Origin: Planctomycetota bacterium
GTDB taxonomy: Bacteria; Planctomycetota; Phycisphaerae; UBA1845; PWPN01
Assembly (NCBI GenBank): GCA_029550525.1
Contig: JAKPHF010000036.1
Location: 62,001-126,000 of the forward strand
DNA length: 64,000 nt
Direction: 5' to 3'
Shown here: positions 45,212-54,657 of the stretch, one piece after another
Layout: each line of letters starts with the position of its first letter
Numbering within the stretch: position 1 is the first letter of the stretch
Notes under the pieces: generated by a model
What the model saw: only the letters and a program-made list of their open reading frames with translations
Told to the model about the DNA's origin: nothing
Databases searched by the model: none
Made by a program: the position numbers and the translations under genes

Positions 45212-48200
45212 TCACTTGCGGATGAAGATCACGAAGTGATCCTTGACCAGCGTGTCCACGCGGTCCACCGGCGCGACGAAGTCGAGCTTGCCGTCACGGT
45301 TGAAGTCGGCGATGCCGATCTTGCCGATGACGGCCGGCGGATCCGTGGTGAACAGCGGGAAGCGGGTCCAGTAGTCCTCGATGTTATCCTGCGGATCGAA
45401 GCCCCAGGCTTTGCCCCCGCCGGTCACGATGCATTCGATCTCGCCGTTGCCGTCGAGATCGGCCAGGCGGACTTGGCCGGGTTCGGCATCGGTCAGGAAT
45501 CCGATGTTGAACACGTCCCACGGAATCTGGCGGGCCGACTGCGTGGTCGACGAGCCTGGATTGCGGAACCACTGGATCAGGTTCCCGGTGGCCGAGGCCA
45601 CATCCACGTGGCCGTCACCGTCGACGTCGGCCGCATCGATGATGCCCAAAGCGCCGGGCTGCTGGCCGACGAGGCGACGGTACCAATTGCTGGAAGCGAC
45701 GGCCGTGTAGACCACGATCCGATCCTTGGTGATGCCATCGCGATCAAGCGGAGCGATGAAGTCGAGCTTGCCGTCGTTGTCGATGTCAGCGAAGGCGACT
45801 CGGCCGAAGGTGGCGTCGGTCGCATCAATGGCGAATGACTGCCAATAATCCTCGACCACTTCCGTGCGACGGTAGGCGGCAACCGAACCGCCGACAGTGA
45901 GGAACACGTCCAACTGGCCGTCGCCGTCGAGGTCCACGAGCCGCACCTGCGAGAGCCCGTCGCTGGATGTCTCACCGATGTTGAACACCCTCCACGGGAC
46001 AGGCACGGCATCGGGAGCCAGCGCGGCCGGCCCGGGGTTCTTGAACCACTGCGTGAGCCCGAGGCTGACGCTGGCTACCGCGACATCGGGATTGCCGTCG
46101 CCGTCAATGTCACCTACCGACATAAGGTCGGCACCCTGGTTCTGCTGGCCGACCACGTTACGGCGCCAGCGGGCGTCGATCACGGCGGTGTAGAATGCAA
46201 TGCGATCATCGGTCAGGCCGGGATAGTTGAGCGGAGCGAGGAAATCCAATCGGCCATTGCCGTCGAAGTCATGGAAGGCGACGCGGCCATAATGAGCCCC
46301 CGTGGCGTCGATCTGGAAGGCTTCCCAACCGTCCTCGAGGTCGGTCTGAGCTTGGAACCCGTAGATCGAACCCAGGGCGTTCTGACTGTCATAGAGGGTG
46401 ACGAACGCGTCCAACACGCCGTCGCCGTTGAGATCCACCAACCGGACCTGGTCGATGACGCCGGGCACGCCGCCCAGTTCGCCGATGGTGAACACTTCCC
46501 AGGGAACCTGGGCCCCGCTGAGGAGGGCGGCCGGTCCGGGGTTCCGGAACCATTGCGTCAGGCGTGCGGTCGCGCTGCAAGCCACGACGTCGAGGTCACC
46601 GTCGTTGTCGATGTCGCCCACCGCGAGGACTTCGGCACCGTCCTGCTGCTGACTGATCACGCGCTGTACCCAGACGGTTCCGTTGTTGCGGTTCTCCAGC
46701 CAGTGCAGGTTGAGCGTCTTGGCTGTGGGCACGCTGACCACCACGTCGAGGTCGCCGTCCAGGTCGATGTCGCCGACGTCCAGCCGGCCGAAGTCAGGGG
46801 CATTGGACTCGATAATGGTCCGCGACCAGAGCGAGGGGTCGGTGACGCTGGCCGCGCCGGGATTCGGGAAGAGATAGATGTACGTGTGTGGCGGCTGCGG
46901 ATCCTCGTTGCTGGCCACCACGATGTCGGGCAAGCCGTCACCGGTGAAGTCGCCGATCACCATGTCCGTCAGGCTGGCGTTGTTGTTGAAGAACCGGAAC
47001 GTGTGGATGGGCACGATGACATCGGCGTCGTTAGGATCGGGATCCTCGAGGAACTCGCGTGGATCACCCAGGAAATCAACCTGCGTCCAGGTGGAGGCGA
47101 TCTCGGGATTGGCGCCCTGAATGAGCAGCACGAGGGCACCGATTTTCCTGACGCCGGACGGCGGCGCGAAGCCGCTGTCTTCGACCAGCACCACGATGTC
47201 GAGCTTGCCGTCCGCGTTGAGGTCCACCAGCTCGACATCGTTCATCCGGGCCAGCGGACCACCGCCCGCGATGTTGATCGCCGGATTGAACACACCGGTC
47301 TCGGCGTTCATCAGGTGGATCTGCACGGTCTGGCTCTCGTCGGATACCGACACCGCGTCCACCAGACCGTCGTTGTTGATGTCGCCCAGAGCGACGGCGG
47401 AGGCACCGGCGGTTGACTCGAACAGCGGGTCGATCAGGTCCGGCCGCACCAGGTCGGACATGTAAGTCGGAATGCGCGACAGATCCGTGCCCGGCGGGCT
47501 GATCAGCGGGTTCTGCAGCCAGCGGACGTTGAAGCCCGAACCGCCGGCATCGGTCATGACCACGTCCTGGTCGCCGTCGTTGTCGATGTCCGCGAGATCC
47601 ACCTTGGCCTTCTCGCTGGCGTTGGCCTCGATGATGGTCGAAAGCCACAGGGCGGGACTGGTCACCTGGGCATCGCCCGGGTTGCGGAACAACCGAACCG
47701 CGCCCTTGGTCACGACCAGGATGTCGGGACCGTTCTCACCGTCCATCTGTCCGACCACAATGTCGCTCACCTTCACGTTGCCGAGCAACAGGTTGGTCGG
47801 GAACGAGCCCGTCAAGCCGGGCACCATGGTCCAGTCCGCCGGGGTGGCGGGATCGGCCCCCTGGATCAGCATCACCAACGCCGGCTGCGCACCCTTGGCG
47901 GACAGGCCGGTGTCAGCGACCAGCAGCACGATGTCGAGTTTGCCGTCCCGGTTGAGGTCGGCCAATTCGATGTCGGCCAGACTGGTCAGCGGCGGACCGC
48001 TGGCCACGGAGATGGTCCGAAACTCGCCGGTGACCGGGTTGCGCAGATGGATCTGTACGGGCTGAGAATCGTCGGAGATGGAGGCCACGTCGGCCAGGCC
48101 GTCGTTGTTGATATCGCCGACCACGACTGTCTTGGCTCGCGCTGTCGTCTCGAACAGCGCGCCCAGGTGATCGGAGGTATACGTCGGGATGCCGCTGCCG

Positions 48201-49075
48201 GTCGTCGCGGCCGGGCTGATTCTCGGATTCACCAGCCAGCGCAGGTTGAAGCTCTTGGCTTCCGGCACGGTCAGCGCGATGTCGAGGTCGCCGTCGGCGT
48301 CGAGATCGGCCATGGCCGCCCCACCGAATCCGCTGAGGTCGGACTCGATCTTGTTGCCGATCCACTTGGTCACGGTCATCGCCGAAGCCCCGCCCGGGTT
48401 GGAGAAGAGCCGGACCTCGCTGGAATTCGGTCCGTTAGCGGTCACCACGATGTCGGGACCGGGCCGCTCGTCAAACGTTCCGACCAGCAGCGCGGTTGGC
48501 CCGTCCTTGACGCCATCACCACCGGGCAACGTGAGATTCTCGGGCGGCGGGCTTCCGGCACCGGGCAACTGCACCCACTGCGACGGATCGGTGGGATCCG
48601 CCCCCTGGAACAGGAACACGAGGCACCCGGGCACTTTGTAGGCATCCGATGCGGATGCGAATCCGGTGTCGGCCACCAGCACGATCACGTCGAGCTTGCC
48701 GTCACCATTGAGGTCGGCCAGTTCAATCGCCGTCGGACGTGTGATGGGAGCACCGCCGGCAATGGCGATGGTGTCGAAGGTGCCGATCAGCGGATCCTGC
48801 AAATGAATCTGCACCCGCTGCGATTCGCTGGAAATGGACGCGAAGTCCATGACGCCGTCGTTGTTGATATCACCGACGGCGACGGCCTTGGCGCCGGCGG
48901 TCGACTCGTACAACGGATCGACCAGCGCGATGTGATAGGCGGGCGCGTTATTGACGGCCGCCGGCTGCGTCGTGGTGGGCAGATCCACCGTCGATTCGTC
49001 GCCGGTCTCCACGCACCCCGCGAGCCACAGAATTCCCATCATGACCGTACCGATGGCAACCCAAACACATCTCAT
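45212..49075 (-). CDS. Large FG-GAP/VCBS-repeat lipoprotein
   Basis: 1287 residues. Signal MRCVWVAIGTVMMGILWLAGC with lipobox Cys; GGAG precedes the ATG. From ~45 it is a chain of FG-GAP/VCBS units with Ca2+-type loops: AVAVGDINNDGVMDFASISS, ADLNGDGKLDVIVLVADTGF, MADLDADGDLDIALTVPEAK. Three ~190-260-residue blocks repeat near-identically: each starts with DPLxES/ETTAxA...VGDINNDG and ends in FNLRW/LNLHWL(V/Q/E)NP. The second half has four more units ending in GQQ...GDIDGDGNPDVAVAS. Integrin-alpha-like propellers are expected, exposed outside the cell, with roles in adhesion or binding. It is a monocistronic gene between rightward lysS and the propeller gene. Confidence 0.9.
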   Translation of the reverse strand: MRCVWVAIGTVMMGILWLAGCVETGDESTVDLPTTTQPAAVNNAPAYHIALVDPLYESTAGAKAVAVGDINNDGVMDFASISSESQRVQIHLQDPLIGTFDTIAIAGGAPITRPTAIELADLNGDGKLDVIVLVADTGFASASDAYKVPGCLVFLFQGADPTDPSQWVQLPGAGSPPPENLTLPGGDGVKDGPTALLVGTFDERPGPDIVVTANGPNSSEVRLFSNPGGASAMTVTKWIGNKIESDLSGFGGAAMADLDADGDLDIALTVPEAKSFNLRWLVNPRISPAATTGSGIPTYTSDHLGALFETTARAKTVVVGDINNDGLADVASISDDSQPVQIHLRNPVTGEFRTISVASGPPLTSLADIELADLNRDGKLDIVLLVADTGLSAKGAQPALVMLIQGADPATPADWTMVPGLTGSFPTNLLLGNVKVSDIVVGQMDGENGPDILVVTKGAVRLFRNPGDAQVTSPALWLSTIIEANASEKAKVDLADIDNDGDQDVVMTDAGGSGFNVRWLQNPLISPPGTDLSRIPTYMSDLVRPDLIDPLFESTAGASAVALGDINNDGLVDAVSVSDESQTVQIHLMNAETGVFNPAINIAGGGPLARMNDVELVDLNADGKLDIVVLVEDSGFAPPSGVRKIGALVLLIQGANPEIASTWTQVDFLGDPREFLEDPDPNDADVIVPIHTFRFFNNNASLTDMVIGDFTGDGLPDIVVASNEDPQPPHTYIYLFPNPGAASVTDPSLWSRTIIESNAPDFGRLDVGDIDLDGDLDVVVSVPTAKTLNLHWLENRNNGTVWVQRVISQQQDGAEVLAVGDIDNDGDLDVVACSATARLTQWFRNPGPAALLSGAQVPWEVFTIGELGGVPGVIDQVRLVDLNGDGVLDAFVTLYDSQNALGSIYGFQAQTDLEDGWEAFQIDATGAHYGRVAFHDFDGNGRLDFLAPLNYPGLTDDRIAFYTAVIDARWRRNVVGQQNQGADLMSVGDIDGDGNPDVAVASVSLGLTQWFKNPGPAALAPDAVPVPWRVFNIGETSSDGLSQVRLVDLDGDGQLDVFLTVGGSVAAYRRTEVVEDYWQSFAIDATDATFGRVAFADIDNDGKLDFIAPLDRDGITKDRIVVYTAVASSNWYRRLVGQQPGALGIIDAADVDGDGHVDVASATGNLIQWFRNPGSSTTQSARQIPWDVFNIGFLTDAEPGQVRLADLDGNGEIECIVTGGGKAWGFDPQDNIEDYWTRFPLFTTDPPAVIGKIGIADFNRDGKLDFVAPVDRVDTLVKDHFVIFIRK

Positions 49076-49363
49076 GCCAGGGCACTCCTTGGAAAAAACG
49101 CGATCGTCACCCGGGGCCGCGCGCGGGCGTACTGCTCGCGCTGCATCTCCCCCGGGGACGCCCTCGCATTTACCAATTCGGCACAGTGCGACCCCGACTC
49201 CATCGAGTTTTGCGGACTTTTCGAGGGCTTCGGAGGGGTCGAGCGGCGGTCGGACCGATTCCCGAACGCGATCGACAGGGCGTGTTTTATGGGACGCCGC
49301 CGGCGTTGTACCGAGGCGCCGGCCGTGGCATCAGGCCGGAGCGGGTCGCGATCGGCCGGGACG
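49076..49363. other. Divergent intergenic region, FG-GAP lipoprotein / lysS
   Basis: About 290 bases. An ACTCCTTGG block at its left end carries the ribosome binding site of the lipoprotein gene. No repeat or ORF with family features was seen. Confidence 0.4.
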
Positions 49364-49392
49364 TTGAATAAACCGTCCGATCAGCGTAACAT
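49364..49392 (+). promoter_or_regulatory. Candidate promoter of lysS
   Basis: TTGAAT at 49364-49369, 17 bases, TAACAT at 49387-49392 (4 of 6 matches in each box). It lies 70 bases upstream of the lysS start. Confidence 0.5.
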
Positions 49393-49462
49393 TCGTTCCT
49401 TTACGCGTTTGCGCCGCCGACCGGCGGCTGGAACCACGCTATCGCTGAGAGAACCCGGATTC

Positions 49463-50995
49463 ATGAGTGACTCGCAACAGGTTGCTGATCGTAAAGCCAA
49501 GTTGGCCCGGCTCGCTGAACTGAACGTGGACCCGTACGGGCACCGTTTTCCCGACACAACCGCTTTCACGGAAATCAGAGCGCAGGCCGAGCCGCTCCAC
49601 CTCGAACCGGGTCAGCACGCCGAACAGCTGAAGTTTCGGGTGGCCGGCCGCATCATGCTGCACCGCCCCGTCGGCAAGCTGGTGTTCATGACGCTCCGCG
49701 ACGGCACGGGCGACCTGCAGGTGGGCGTGAGCAAGGCGGGCGTCAGCGAGAAGGACTTCACGATAGCGGCCAAGCTGGTCAACCTCGGCGACATCGTGGG
49801 AGCCGAGGGGTACATCGGCAAGACCAAGACGGGCGAGCTCACGCTGTGGGCGACGAACTTCACCATGCTGGCCAAGGCCATCCAGCCGCCGCCCGCCAAG
49901 TGGCACGGTCTCAAGGATATGGACCTGCGCTACCGTCGCCGGTACGTGGATTTGTTCACCAATCCGGACGTGCGGGAAGTCTTCAAGCAGCGCAGCCTCA
50001 TCGTCGATGCCATCCGCCGCTGTCTGGTGGACCGCGGCTTCTTCGAGGTCGAAACGCCGGTGCTCCAGCCAATCTACGGCGGCGCGGCGGCGCGGCCGTT
50101 CACCACGCATCACAATGCGCTGGACATGCAGTTGTTCCTGCGGATCAGCCCGGAGTTGTACCTCAAGCGGTTGTTGGTCGGCGGCATCGAGCGGGTGTTT
50201 GAGTTCGCCCGCGTCTTCCGCAACGAGGGAATCGACAGCTCGCATAACCCCGAGTTCACGTTGCTTGAAATTTATCAGGCCTACGGCGACTACCACGACA
50301 TGATGGAACTCACCGAGGCCATGGTGACCGCGGCGATCGAGCGGATCGGCGGCGGATTCAAACGAAAGTACGGCGATCTGGAGATTGATTTCACCCCGCC
50401 CTGGCCGCGGCGGAAATACGCCGATCTGCTGAAGGAACATGCGGGCGTTGACATGTCGGACATTGCCGCCGTGCGAGCCAAGGTTCGCGAGTACGATATC
50501 GACCCGGCGGGAATGGATGACGCGATCGTGATCAACGAACTGTTCGAAGCCACGGTCGAGCCGAAGCTCATCCAGCCGACGTTCGTGCTGGATTACCCGG
50601 CCCCGATCTGCCCGTTGACGCGGCGTTCGCCCGAGGATCCCAACATCGCCCTGCGGTTCGAGGCGTTCGTCGCCGGCCACGAATTGGGCAACGCGTACAC
50701 CGAGTTGAACGACCCGGCGATCCAGGAGGAGAACTTCCGCCGCAATCTGGCGGGCGAGAAGAAGGACGAGACCATGGCCGTGCTCGACGAGGATTTCGTG
50801 CTGGCCCTGCAGTACGGCATGCCGCCGGCGGGCGGGCTGGGCGTCGGCATCGACCGGTTGGTCATGCTCCTCACGAACTCGACCAGCATCCGTGACGTCA
50901 TCCTCTTCCCGCTGCAGCGGCCGCGAACGGTCGCCGAGGATCTCGATGATACTTACGGCCAAGGTGCGGACGACGCGAGCGAGATCGGGTATTGA
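49463..50995 (+). CDS. lysS: Lysyl-tRNA synthetase, class II
   Basis: 510 residues from ATG 49463, the usual length (the open frame upstream is antisense to the lipoprotein gene). N-terminal OB-fold anticodon domain (FRVAGRIMLHRPVGKLVFMT), then class II motif 1 region (FFEVETPVLQPIYGGAAARP), motif 2 (FRNEGIDSSHNPEFTLLE) and motif 3 (GLGVGIDRLVMLLT). It charges tRNA-Lys. A heptamer array begins 5 bases after its stop. Confidence 0.97.
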   Translation: MSDSQQVADRKAKLARLAELNVDPYGHRFPDTTAFTEIRAQAEPLHLEPGQHAEQLKFRVAGRIMLHRPVGKLVFMTLRDGTGDLQVGVSKAGVSEKDFTIAAKLVNLGDIVGAEGYIGKTKTGELTLWATNFTMLAKAIQPPPAKWHGLKDMDLRYRRRYVDLFTNPDVREVFKQRSLIVDAIRRCLVDRGFFEVETPVLQPIYGGAAARPFTTHHNALDMQLFLRISPELYLKRLLVGGIERVFEFARVFRNEGIDSSHNPEFTLLEIYQAYGDYHDMMELTEAMVTAAIERIGGGFKRKYGDLEIDFTPPWPRRKYADLLKEHAGVDMSDIAAVRAKVREYDIDPAGMDDAIVINELFEATVEPKLIQPTFVLDYPAPICPLTRRSPEDPNIALRFEAFVAGHELGNAYTELNDPAIQEENFRRNLAGEKKDETMAVLDEDFVLALQYGMPPAGGLGVGIDRLVMLLTNSTSIRDVILFPLQRPRTVAEDLDDTYGQGADDASEIGY

Positions 50996-51000
50996 AAGGA

Positions 51001-51131
51001 GCTATGAGCTGTGAGCTCTGAGCTGTGAGCCGGAGCCCCTGAGACGAGATCCGCGCCTGGCGACGCGGTTACCGCTCCGGTCCCGAGCTTGCAGTCTGTC
51101 GCTCAAAGCCCATAGCTCATAGCTCACAGCT
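51001..51131. repeat. Inward-facing heptamer pair between lysS and the LolC-like gene
   Basis: Left arm 51001-51031: GCTATGA, GCTGTGA, GCTCTGA, GCTGTGA, GCC. Right arm about 51107-51131: GCCCATA, GCTCATA, GCTCACA, GCTTTT, the reverse complement type. The ~75-base interior shows no likeness to the interior of the pair at 12350-12513. Confidence 0.75.
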
Positions 51132-51139
51132 TTTACGCC

Positions 51140-52795
51140 ATGTACAAACTCTTTCTCTGTCTTCGTTATCTTCGCCGCCGCCGCATCGCCTTCCTGTCCG
51201 TCGCGGCGGTCTGCCTGTGCACGGCCATGGTGCTCATCGTGGTGAGCGTCATGAACGGCTTTCTCCAGATGGTCCGCGACCGGTCGCGGGGCATGCTCGC
51301 CGACTTGATCATTGAGAACCAGACGCTGCAGGGTTTTCCGTTTTACCAGGAATTCATCGACCTTATCAAAACGGATCCGGTCCTTGCGGATCGCATCGAG
51401 GAAGCCACGCCGGTGATCATCAGCTATGGGATCCTCCGCTTTCCCAGCGACCAGATCACCAAGCCGGCCCAGATCGTGGGCATTCGGCTGGATGAAACCT
51501 GCCGAGTCAACGATTTCGCCAAGGGGTTGTTCTACAACAAGTACTATCCGGGCACGACACATCTCGGCCCGCAGCAAGAGCCGCACTTCGGCCGCGACGA
51601 CAAGGGGCGCTATGTGCTGCCCCCCGAACTGGAAGAGGCTCGCCGGCGATGGCAGGGATCAGCGAGTGAACGCGACCAGAAAGAAGCGAGACAGAACGTA
51701 AGCAAAATCTATCCGTACCCCGGCCCGGGCTTCTATTGGCCCATGCCCGGAGCCTTGTACGACCCGTCCATTCCGCTGAAATACCTCGATCCCGTGCCGC
51801 CGAGCTGGCAGGGACCGGAGCTTCCCGGAGCCATCATCGGCACGGACATGGTCGCCAAGCGACTCCCCGACGGCAGCTACGAGCGGGCGTATTATCCCCG
51901 CGGCTCGACAGTGACGCTGACCTTCGTGCCCTTCACCGATACGGGCAAGCCGCTGGAGTCGGGCACCGGCATGCCGAGCAAGGTATTTCGCTACGTGGAC
52001 GACCATCGTACGGGTGTGTACGACATCGATTCGATGAGCGTCTACGTCGATTTCGACCTGCTCCAGGATGTGCTGGAGATGGACCCGCAGAAACTCAGTG
52101 AGGACGATCCGTACGCAATCATCCCGGCCCGGACAACCCAAGTCCAGATCAAGCTCACCCCCGAGTACTTCTCGGATCCGAAAAAAGTCCTGGAGACGCG
52201 CGATCTGCTGCGGGCCAAATGGAACGAGTTCATCCTGCCCCGCCTGGCCGAACTCCGCACGCCCGAGTTGGTCCGCCGGGTCCGAATCGTCACGTGGGAG
52301 GAAAAGCAGGCCACCTACATCGGCGCGGTCGAGAAAGAGAAGTATCTGGTCACGTCGTTGATCTCGATCGTCAGCATGGTGGCCGTCCTGCTCGTGGTCT
52401 GCATCTTCTACATGATCGTCCAGCAGAAGACCCGCGACATCGGGATTATTAAGAGCGTCGGCGCGACTTCCTTCGGCGTTGCCCAAATATTCCTCAGCTA
52501 CGGAGCGGCGGTTGGCGCGGTTGGCGGCGGGATGGGCATCGTGCTGGGCGTCCTGTTCGTCAAGTACATCAACGAGATCCAGGACGGCTTGAAATGGCTG
52601 GGCGAAAAGTTCAACCGCGACCTGCAGGTGTGGAACCCGGAGGTGTATGCCTTCGACCGCATCCCCAACCAGGTCGAGAGTTGGGACGTGGTGATCATCT
52701 ACGGCGTGGCCGTGCTCATGTCGGTGCTCGGCTCGGTGATTGCGGCGTATCAGGCCTCGCGAGTCTGGCCGGTGGAGGCATTGCGCTATGAGTAG
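51140..52795 (+). CDS. LolC/LolE-type ABC transporter permease
   Basis: 551 residues. One N-terminal helix (~15-40, SVAAVCLCTAMVLIVVSVMN), a long periplasmic domain (~45-395), then three C-terminal helices with FtsX-like signature (VTSLISIVSMVAVLLVVCIF, QKTRDIGIIKSVGATSFGVA). With the ATPase below it extracts lipoproteins or drives a MacB-like mechanotransmission process. The periplasmic domain is larger than in Escherichia LolC (~400-residue proteins), with a ~150-residue insertion. The start follows a repeat array. Its stop overlaps the ATPase start by 8 bases. Confidence 0.85.
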   Translation: MYKLFLCLRYLRRRRIAFLSVAAVCLCTAMVLIVVSVMNGFLQMVRDRSRGMLADLIIENQTLQGFPFYQEFIDLIKTDPVLADRIEEATPVIISYGILRFPSDQITKPAQIVGIRLDETCRVNDFAKGLFYNKYYPGTTHLGPQQEPHFGRDDKGRYVLPPELEEARRRWQGSASERDQKEARQNVSKIYPYPGPGFYWPMPGALYDPSIPLKYLDPVPPSWQGPELPGAIIGTDMVAKRLPDGSYERAYYPRGSTVTLTFVPFTDTGKPLESGTGMPSKVFRYVDDHRTGVYDIDSMSVYVDFDLLQDVLEMDPQKLSEDDPYAIIPARTTQVQIKLTPEYFSDPKKVLETRDLLRAKWNEFILPRLAELRTPELVRRVRIVTWEEKQATYIGAVEKEKYLVTSLISIVSMVAVLLVVCIFYMIVQQKTRDIGIIKSVGATSFGVAQIFLSYGAAVGAVGGGMGIVLGVLFVKYINEIQDGLKWLGEKFNRDLQVWNPEVYAFDRIPNQVESWDVVIIYGVAVLMSVLGSVIAAYQASRVWPVEALRYE

Positions 52796-53489
52796 CCCGA
52801 TCCTCCAGGCGACCGGCCTGCACAAGTCGTACCAGCTGGGCAAGACGCTGCTCGACGTGCTCAAGGGGGTGTCGATGAGCGTCCATCACGGCGAGTTTGT
52901 CGCCATCATGGGCGCATCGGGCTGCGGGAAGAGCACACTGCTGCACCTGCTGGGGGCTCTCGACGTGCCCGACCGTGGGACAGTGACCTTCGAAGGCCAG
53001 GACATCTTCGCCGGATCGAATGCCGAGCGCGACCGATTGCGGAACGCGACCTTCGGGTTTGTCTTCCAGTTCTATCACCTTCTCCCGGAGTTGAACGTAC
53101 TCGAGAATGCACTTATCCCCTGCATGGTGGGCAACACCGTCCTGGGCTGGATGAGACGCAGGACCGATCTGCGCCGCCAGGCTGCGGCACTGCTGGAACA
53201 ACTGGGGCTGGGCGGGCGACTCCGCCACCGACCCAACGAGTTGTCCGGCGGCGAGCGCCAGCGGGTCGCCATCGCCCGGGCCTTGGCCAACCGCCCTCGC
53301 GTCTTGCTTGCCGATGAGCCTACGGGTAATCTGGATGCGGCCACGGGACGGGAAATCATGAACGTTCTGGTGGACCTGAACAAGGCCGGCCAGACCATCG
53401 TCATGGTAACTCATGACCCCCAGGTGGCTGCTTCGGCCCACCGCATCGTGACTCTGGCAGATGGCAAGATCAAGCACCCGAAAGGCTGA
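52788..53489 (+). CDS. LolD-type ABC transporter ATP-binding protein
   Basis: 233 residues from ATG 52788, overlapping the permease gene by 8 bases. Walker A GASGCGKST (42-50), signature LSGGERQRVAIARAL (from 152), Walker B LLADEPTGNLD (from 173). These details fit the LolD/MacB/FtsE group. It powers the permease encoded before it. Nothing unusual in the catalytic residues. Confidence 0.93.
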   Translation: MSSPILQATGLHKSYQLGKTLLDVLKGVSMSVHHGEFVAIMGASGCGKSTLLHLLGALDVPDRGTVTFEGQDIFAGSNAERDRLRNATFGFVFQFYHLLPELNVLENALIPCMVGNTVLGWMRRRTDLRRQAAALLEQLGLGGRLRHRPNELSGGERQRVAIARALANRPRVLLADEPTGNLDAATGREIMNVLVDLNKAGQTIVMVTHDPQVAASAHRIVTLADGKIKHPKG

Positions 53490-53530
53490 GCCGAAGGGCC
53501 CTGATCGGGAACGCGAACGAGAGCAGGCGC

Positions 53531-54430
53531 ATGAATTTCGATCAACCCAACCAGTATGCCCCAAATCCCAATCTCAAGATCTGGATGAACGGGAAGATCG
53601 TCCCCGTCGCCGAGGCCACCATCAGCATCTTCGATCACTGCATCCTCTACGGAGACGGTGTGTTCGAAGGTATCCGCAGCTACGGCGGCAAGGTGTTCCG
53701 GCTCGATGCCCACCTCAGACGTCTGGAAGACTCGGCCCGCGCCATCCGGCTGACCATCCCCATGACGCGCGAAGAATTGGCCACCGCGGTCTATGACGCC
53801 ATGAAGGCCAACAAGATCGTGGACGGCTACATCCGCCTGGTGGTCACCCGCGGTGTGGGCACGCTCGGGCTGAGCCCCAACCGGACGGCGTGCCCCAGCG
53901 TCTTCATCATCGCCGACCAGATCGCCCTGTACCCGCAGGAACTCTACGAGCAGGGCATGGCCGTCATCAGCAGCAGCGTGATCCGCAATCATCCCAACGC
54001 CTTGTCGGCGCGGATCAAGAGCTGCAACTACATCAACAACATTCTGGCCAAGATCGAGGCCCTGGACGCCGGCGTGTACGAAGCCATCATGTACAACCAC
54101 CTCGGCTACGTGGCCGAGTGCACGGGCGATAACATCTTCCTGGTCCGCAACGGCGTGGTCCAGACGCCCCCCATTACGGCGGGCATCCTCGAGGGTGTCA
54201 CGCGAGACGCGGTCATCGAGCTGGTCGCCAAGCGCAAGATCCCCTTCCGCGAGATGGAGCTGACGCGCCACGATCTGTACGTGGCTGACGAGTGCTTCCT
54301 GACCGGCACCGCCGCCGAGGTGATCCCGGTCACCCAGATCGATGGTCGGCCGATCGGCACGGGCAAGCCCGGCCCGATCGTCCGGCAGCTCATGGCCGAC
54401 TTCCGCGAGCTGGTCAAGCACGGCGGATGA
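53531..54430 (+). CDS. ilvE: Branched-chain amino acid aminotransferase
   Basis: 299 residues, class IV PLP aminotransferase. GDGVFEGIRSYGGKVFRLDA and the PLP Lys163 in ARIKSCNYINNILAKIEA are family signatures, and the C-terminal GITR-type region (GILEGVTRDAVIELV) completes it. It converts Leu, Ile and Val to their keto acids using 2-oxoglutarate, or makes them. It may be co-transcribed with the ABC genes (41-base gap). Confidence 0.93.
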   Translation: MNFDQPNQYAPNPNLKIWMNGKIVPVAEATISIFDHCILYGDGVFEGIRSYGGKVFRLDAHLRRLEDSARAIRLTIPMTREELATAVYDAMKANKIVDGYIRLVVTRGVGTLGLSPNRTACPSVFIIADQIALYPQELYEQGMAVISSSVIRNHPNALSARIKSCNYINNILAKIEALDAGVYEAIMYNHLGYVAECTGDNIFLVRNGVVQTPPITAGILEGVTRDAVIELVAKRKIPFREMELTRHDLYVADECFLTGTAAEVIPVTQIDGRPIGTGKPGPIVRQLMADFRELVKHGG

Positions 54431-54657
54431 AGTGAGGCGTCAGCGCGAGTCCATATTCAGCAGCCCCGCACCGCAACCCGGTCAACTCCGAACGGTGGGG
54501 ATCGCCGCTTGTCGGATGCTGAATAACTTCGCGACTCGCAGCTTGTTAAAGGCCAAGCTCCTCGAGTCTCAGCCGTGGCTGGCCTCGAATCGAACTCTGA
54601 ACCCGGCGTGGTCGGAACGCAAGCGCGAACTGCGTGATCAGGGGGAAGTAGATCGCT

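Noticed and set aside
45212..49075. CRISPR-like periodic DNA in the FG-GAP gene
   Set aside because: Periodicity comes from protein repeats and varies in spacing; there are no identical repeats with unique spacers.
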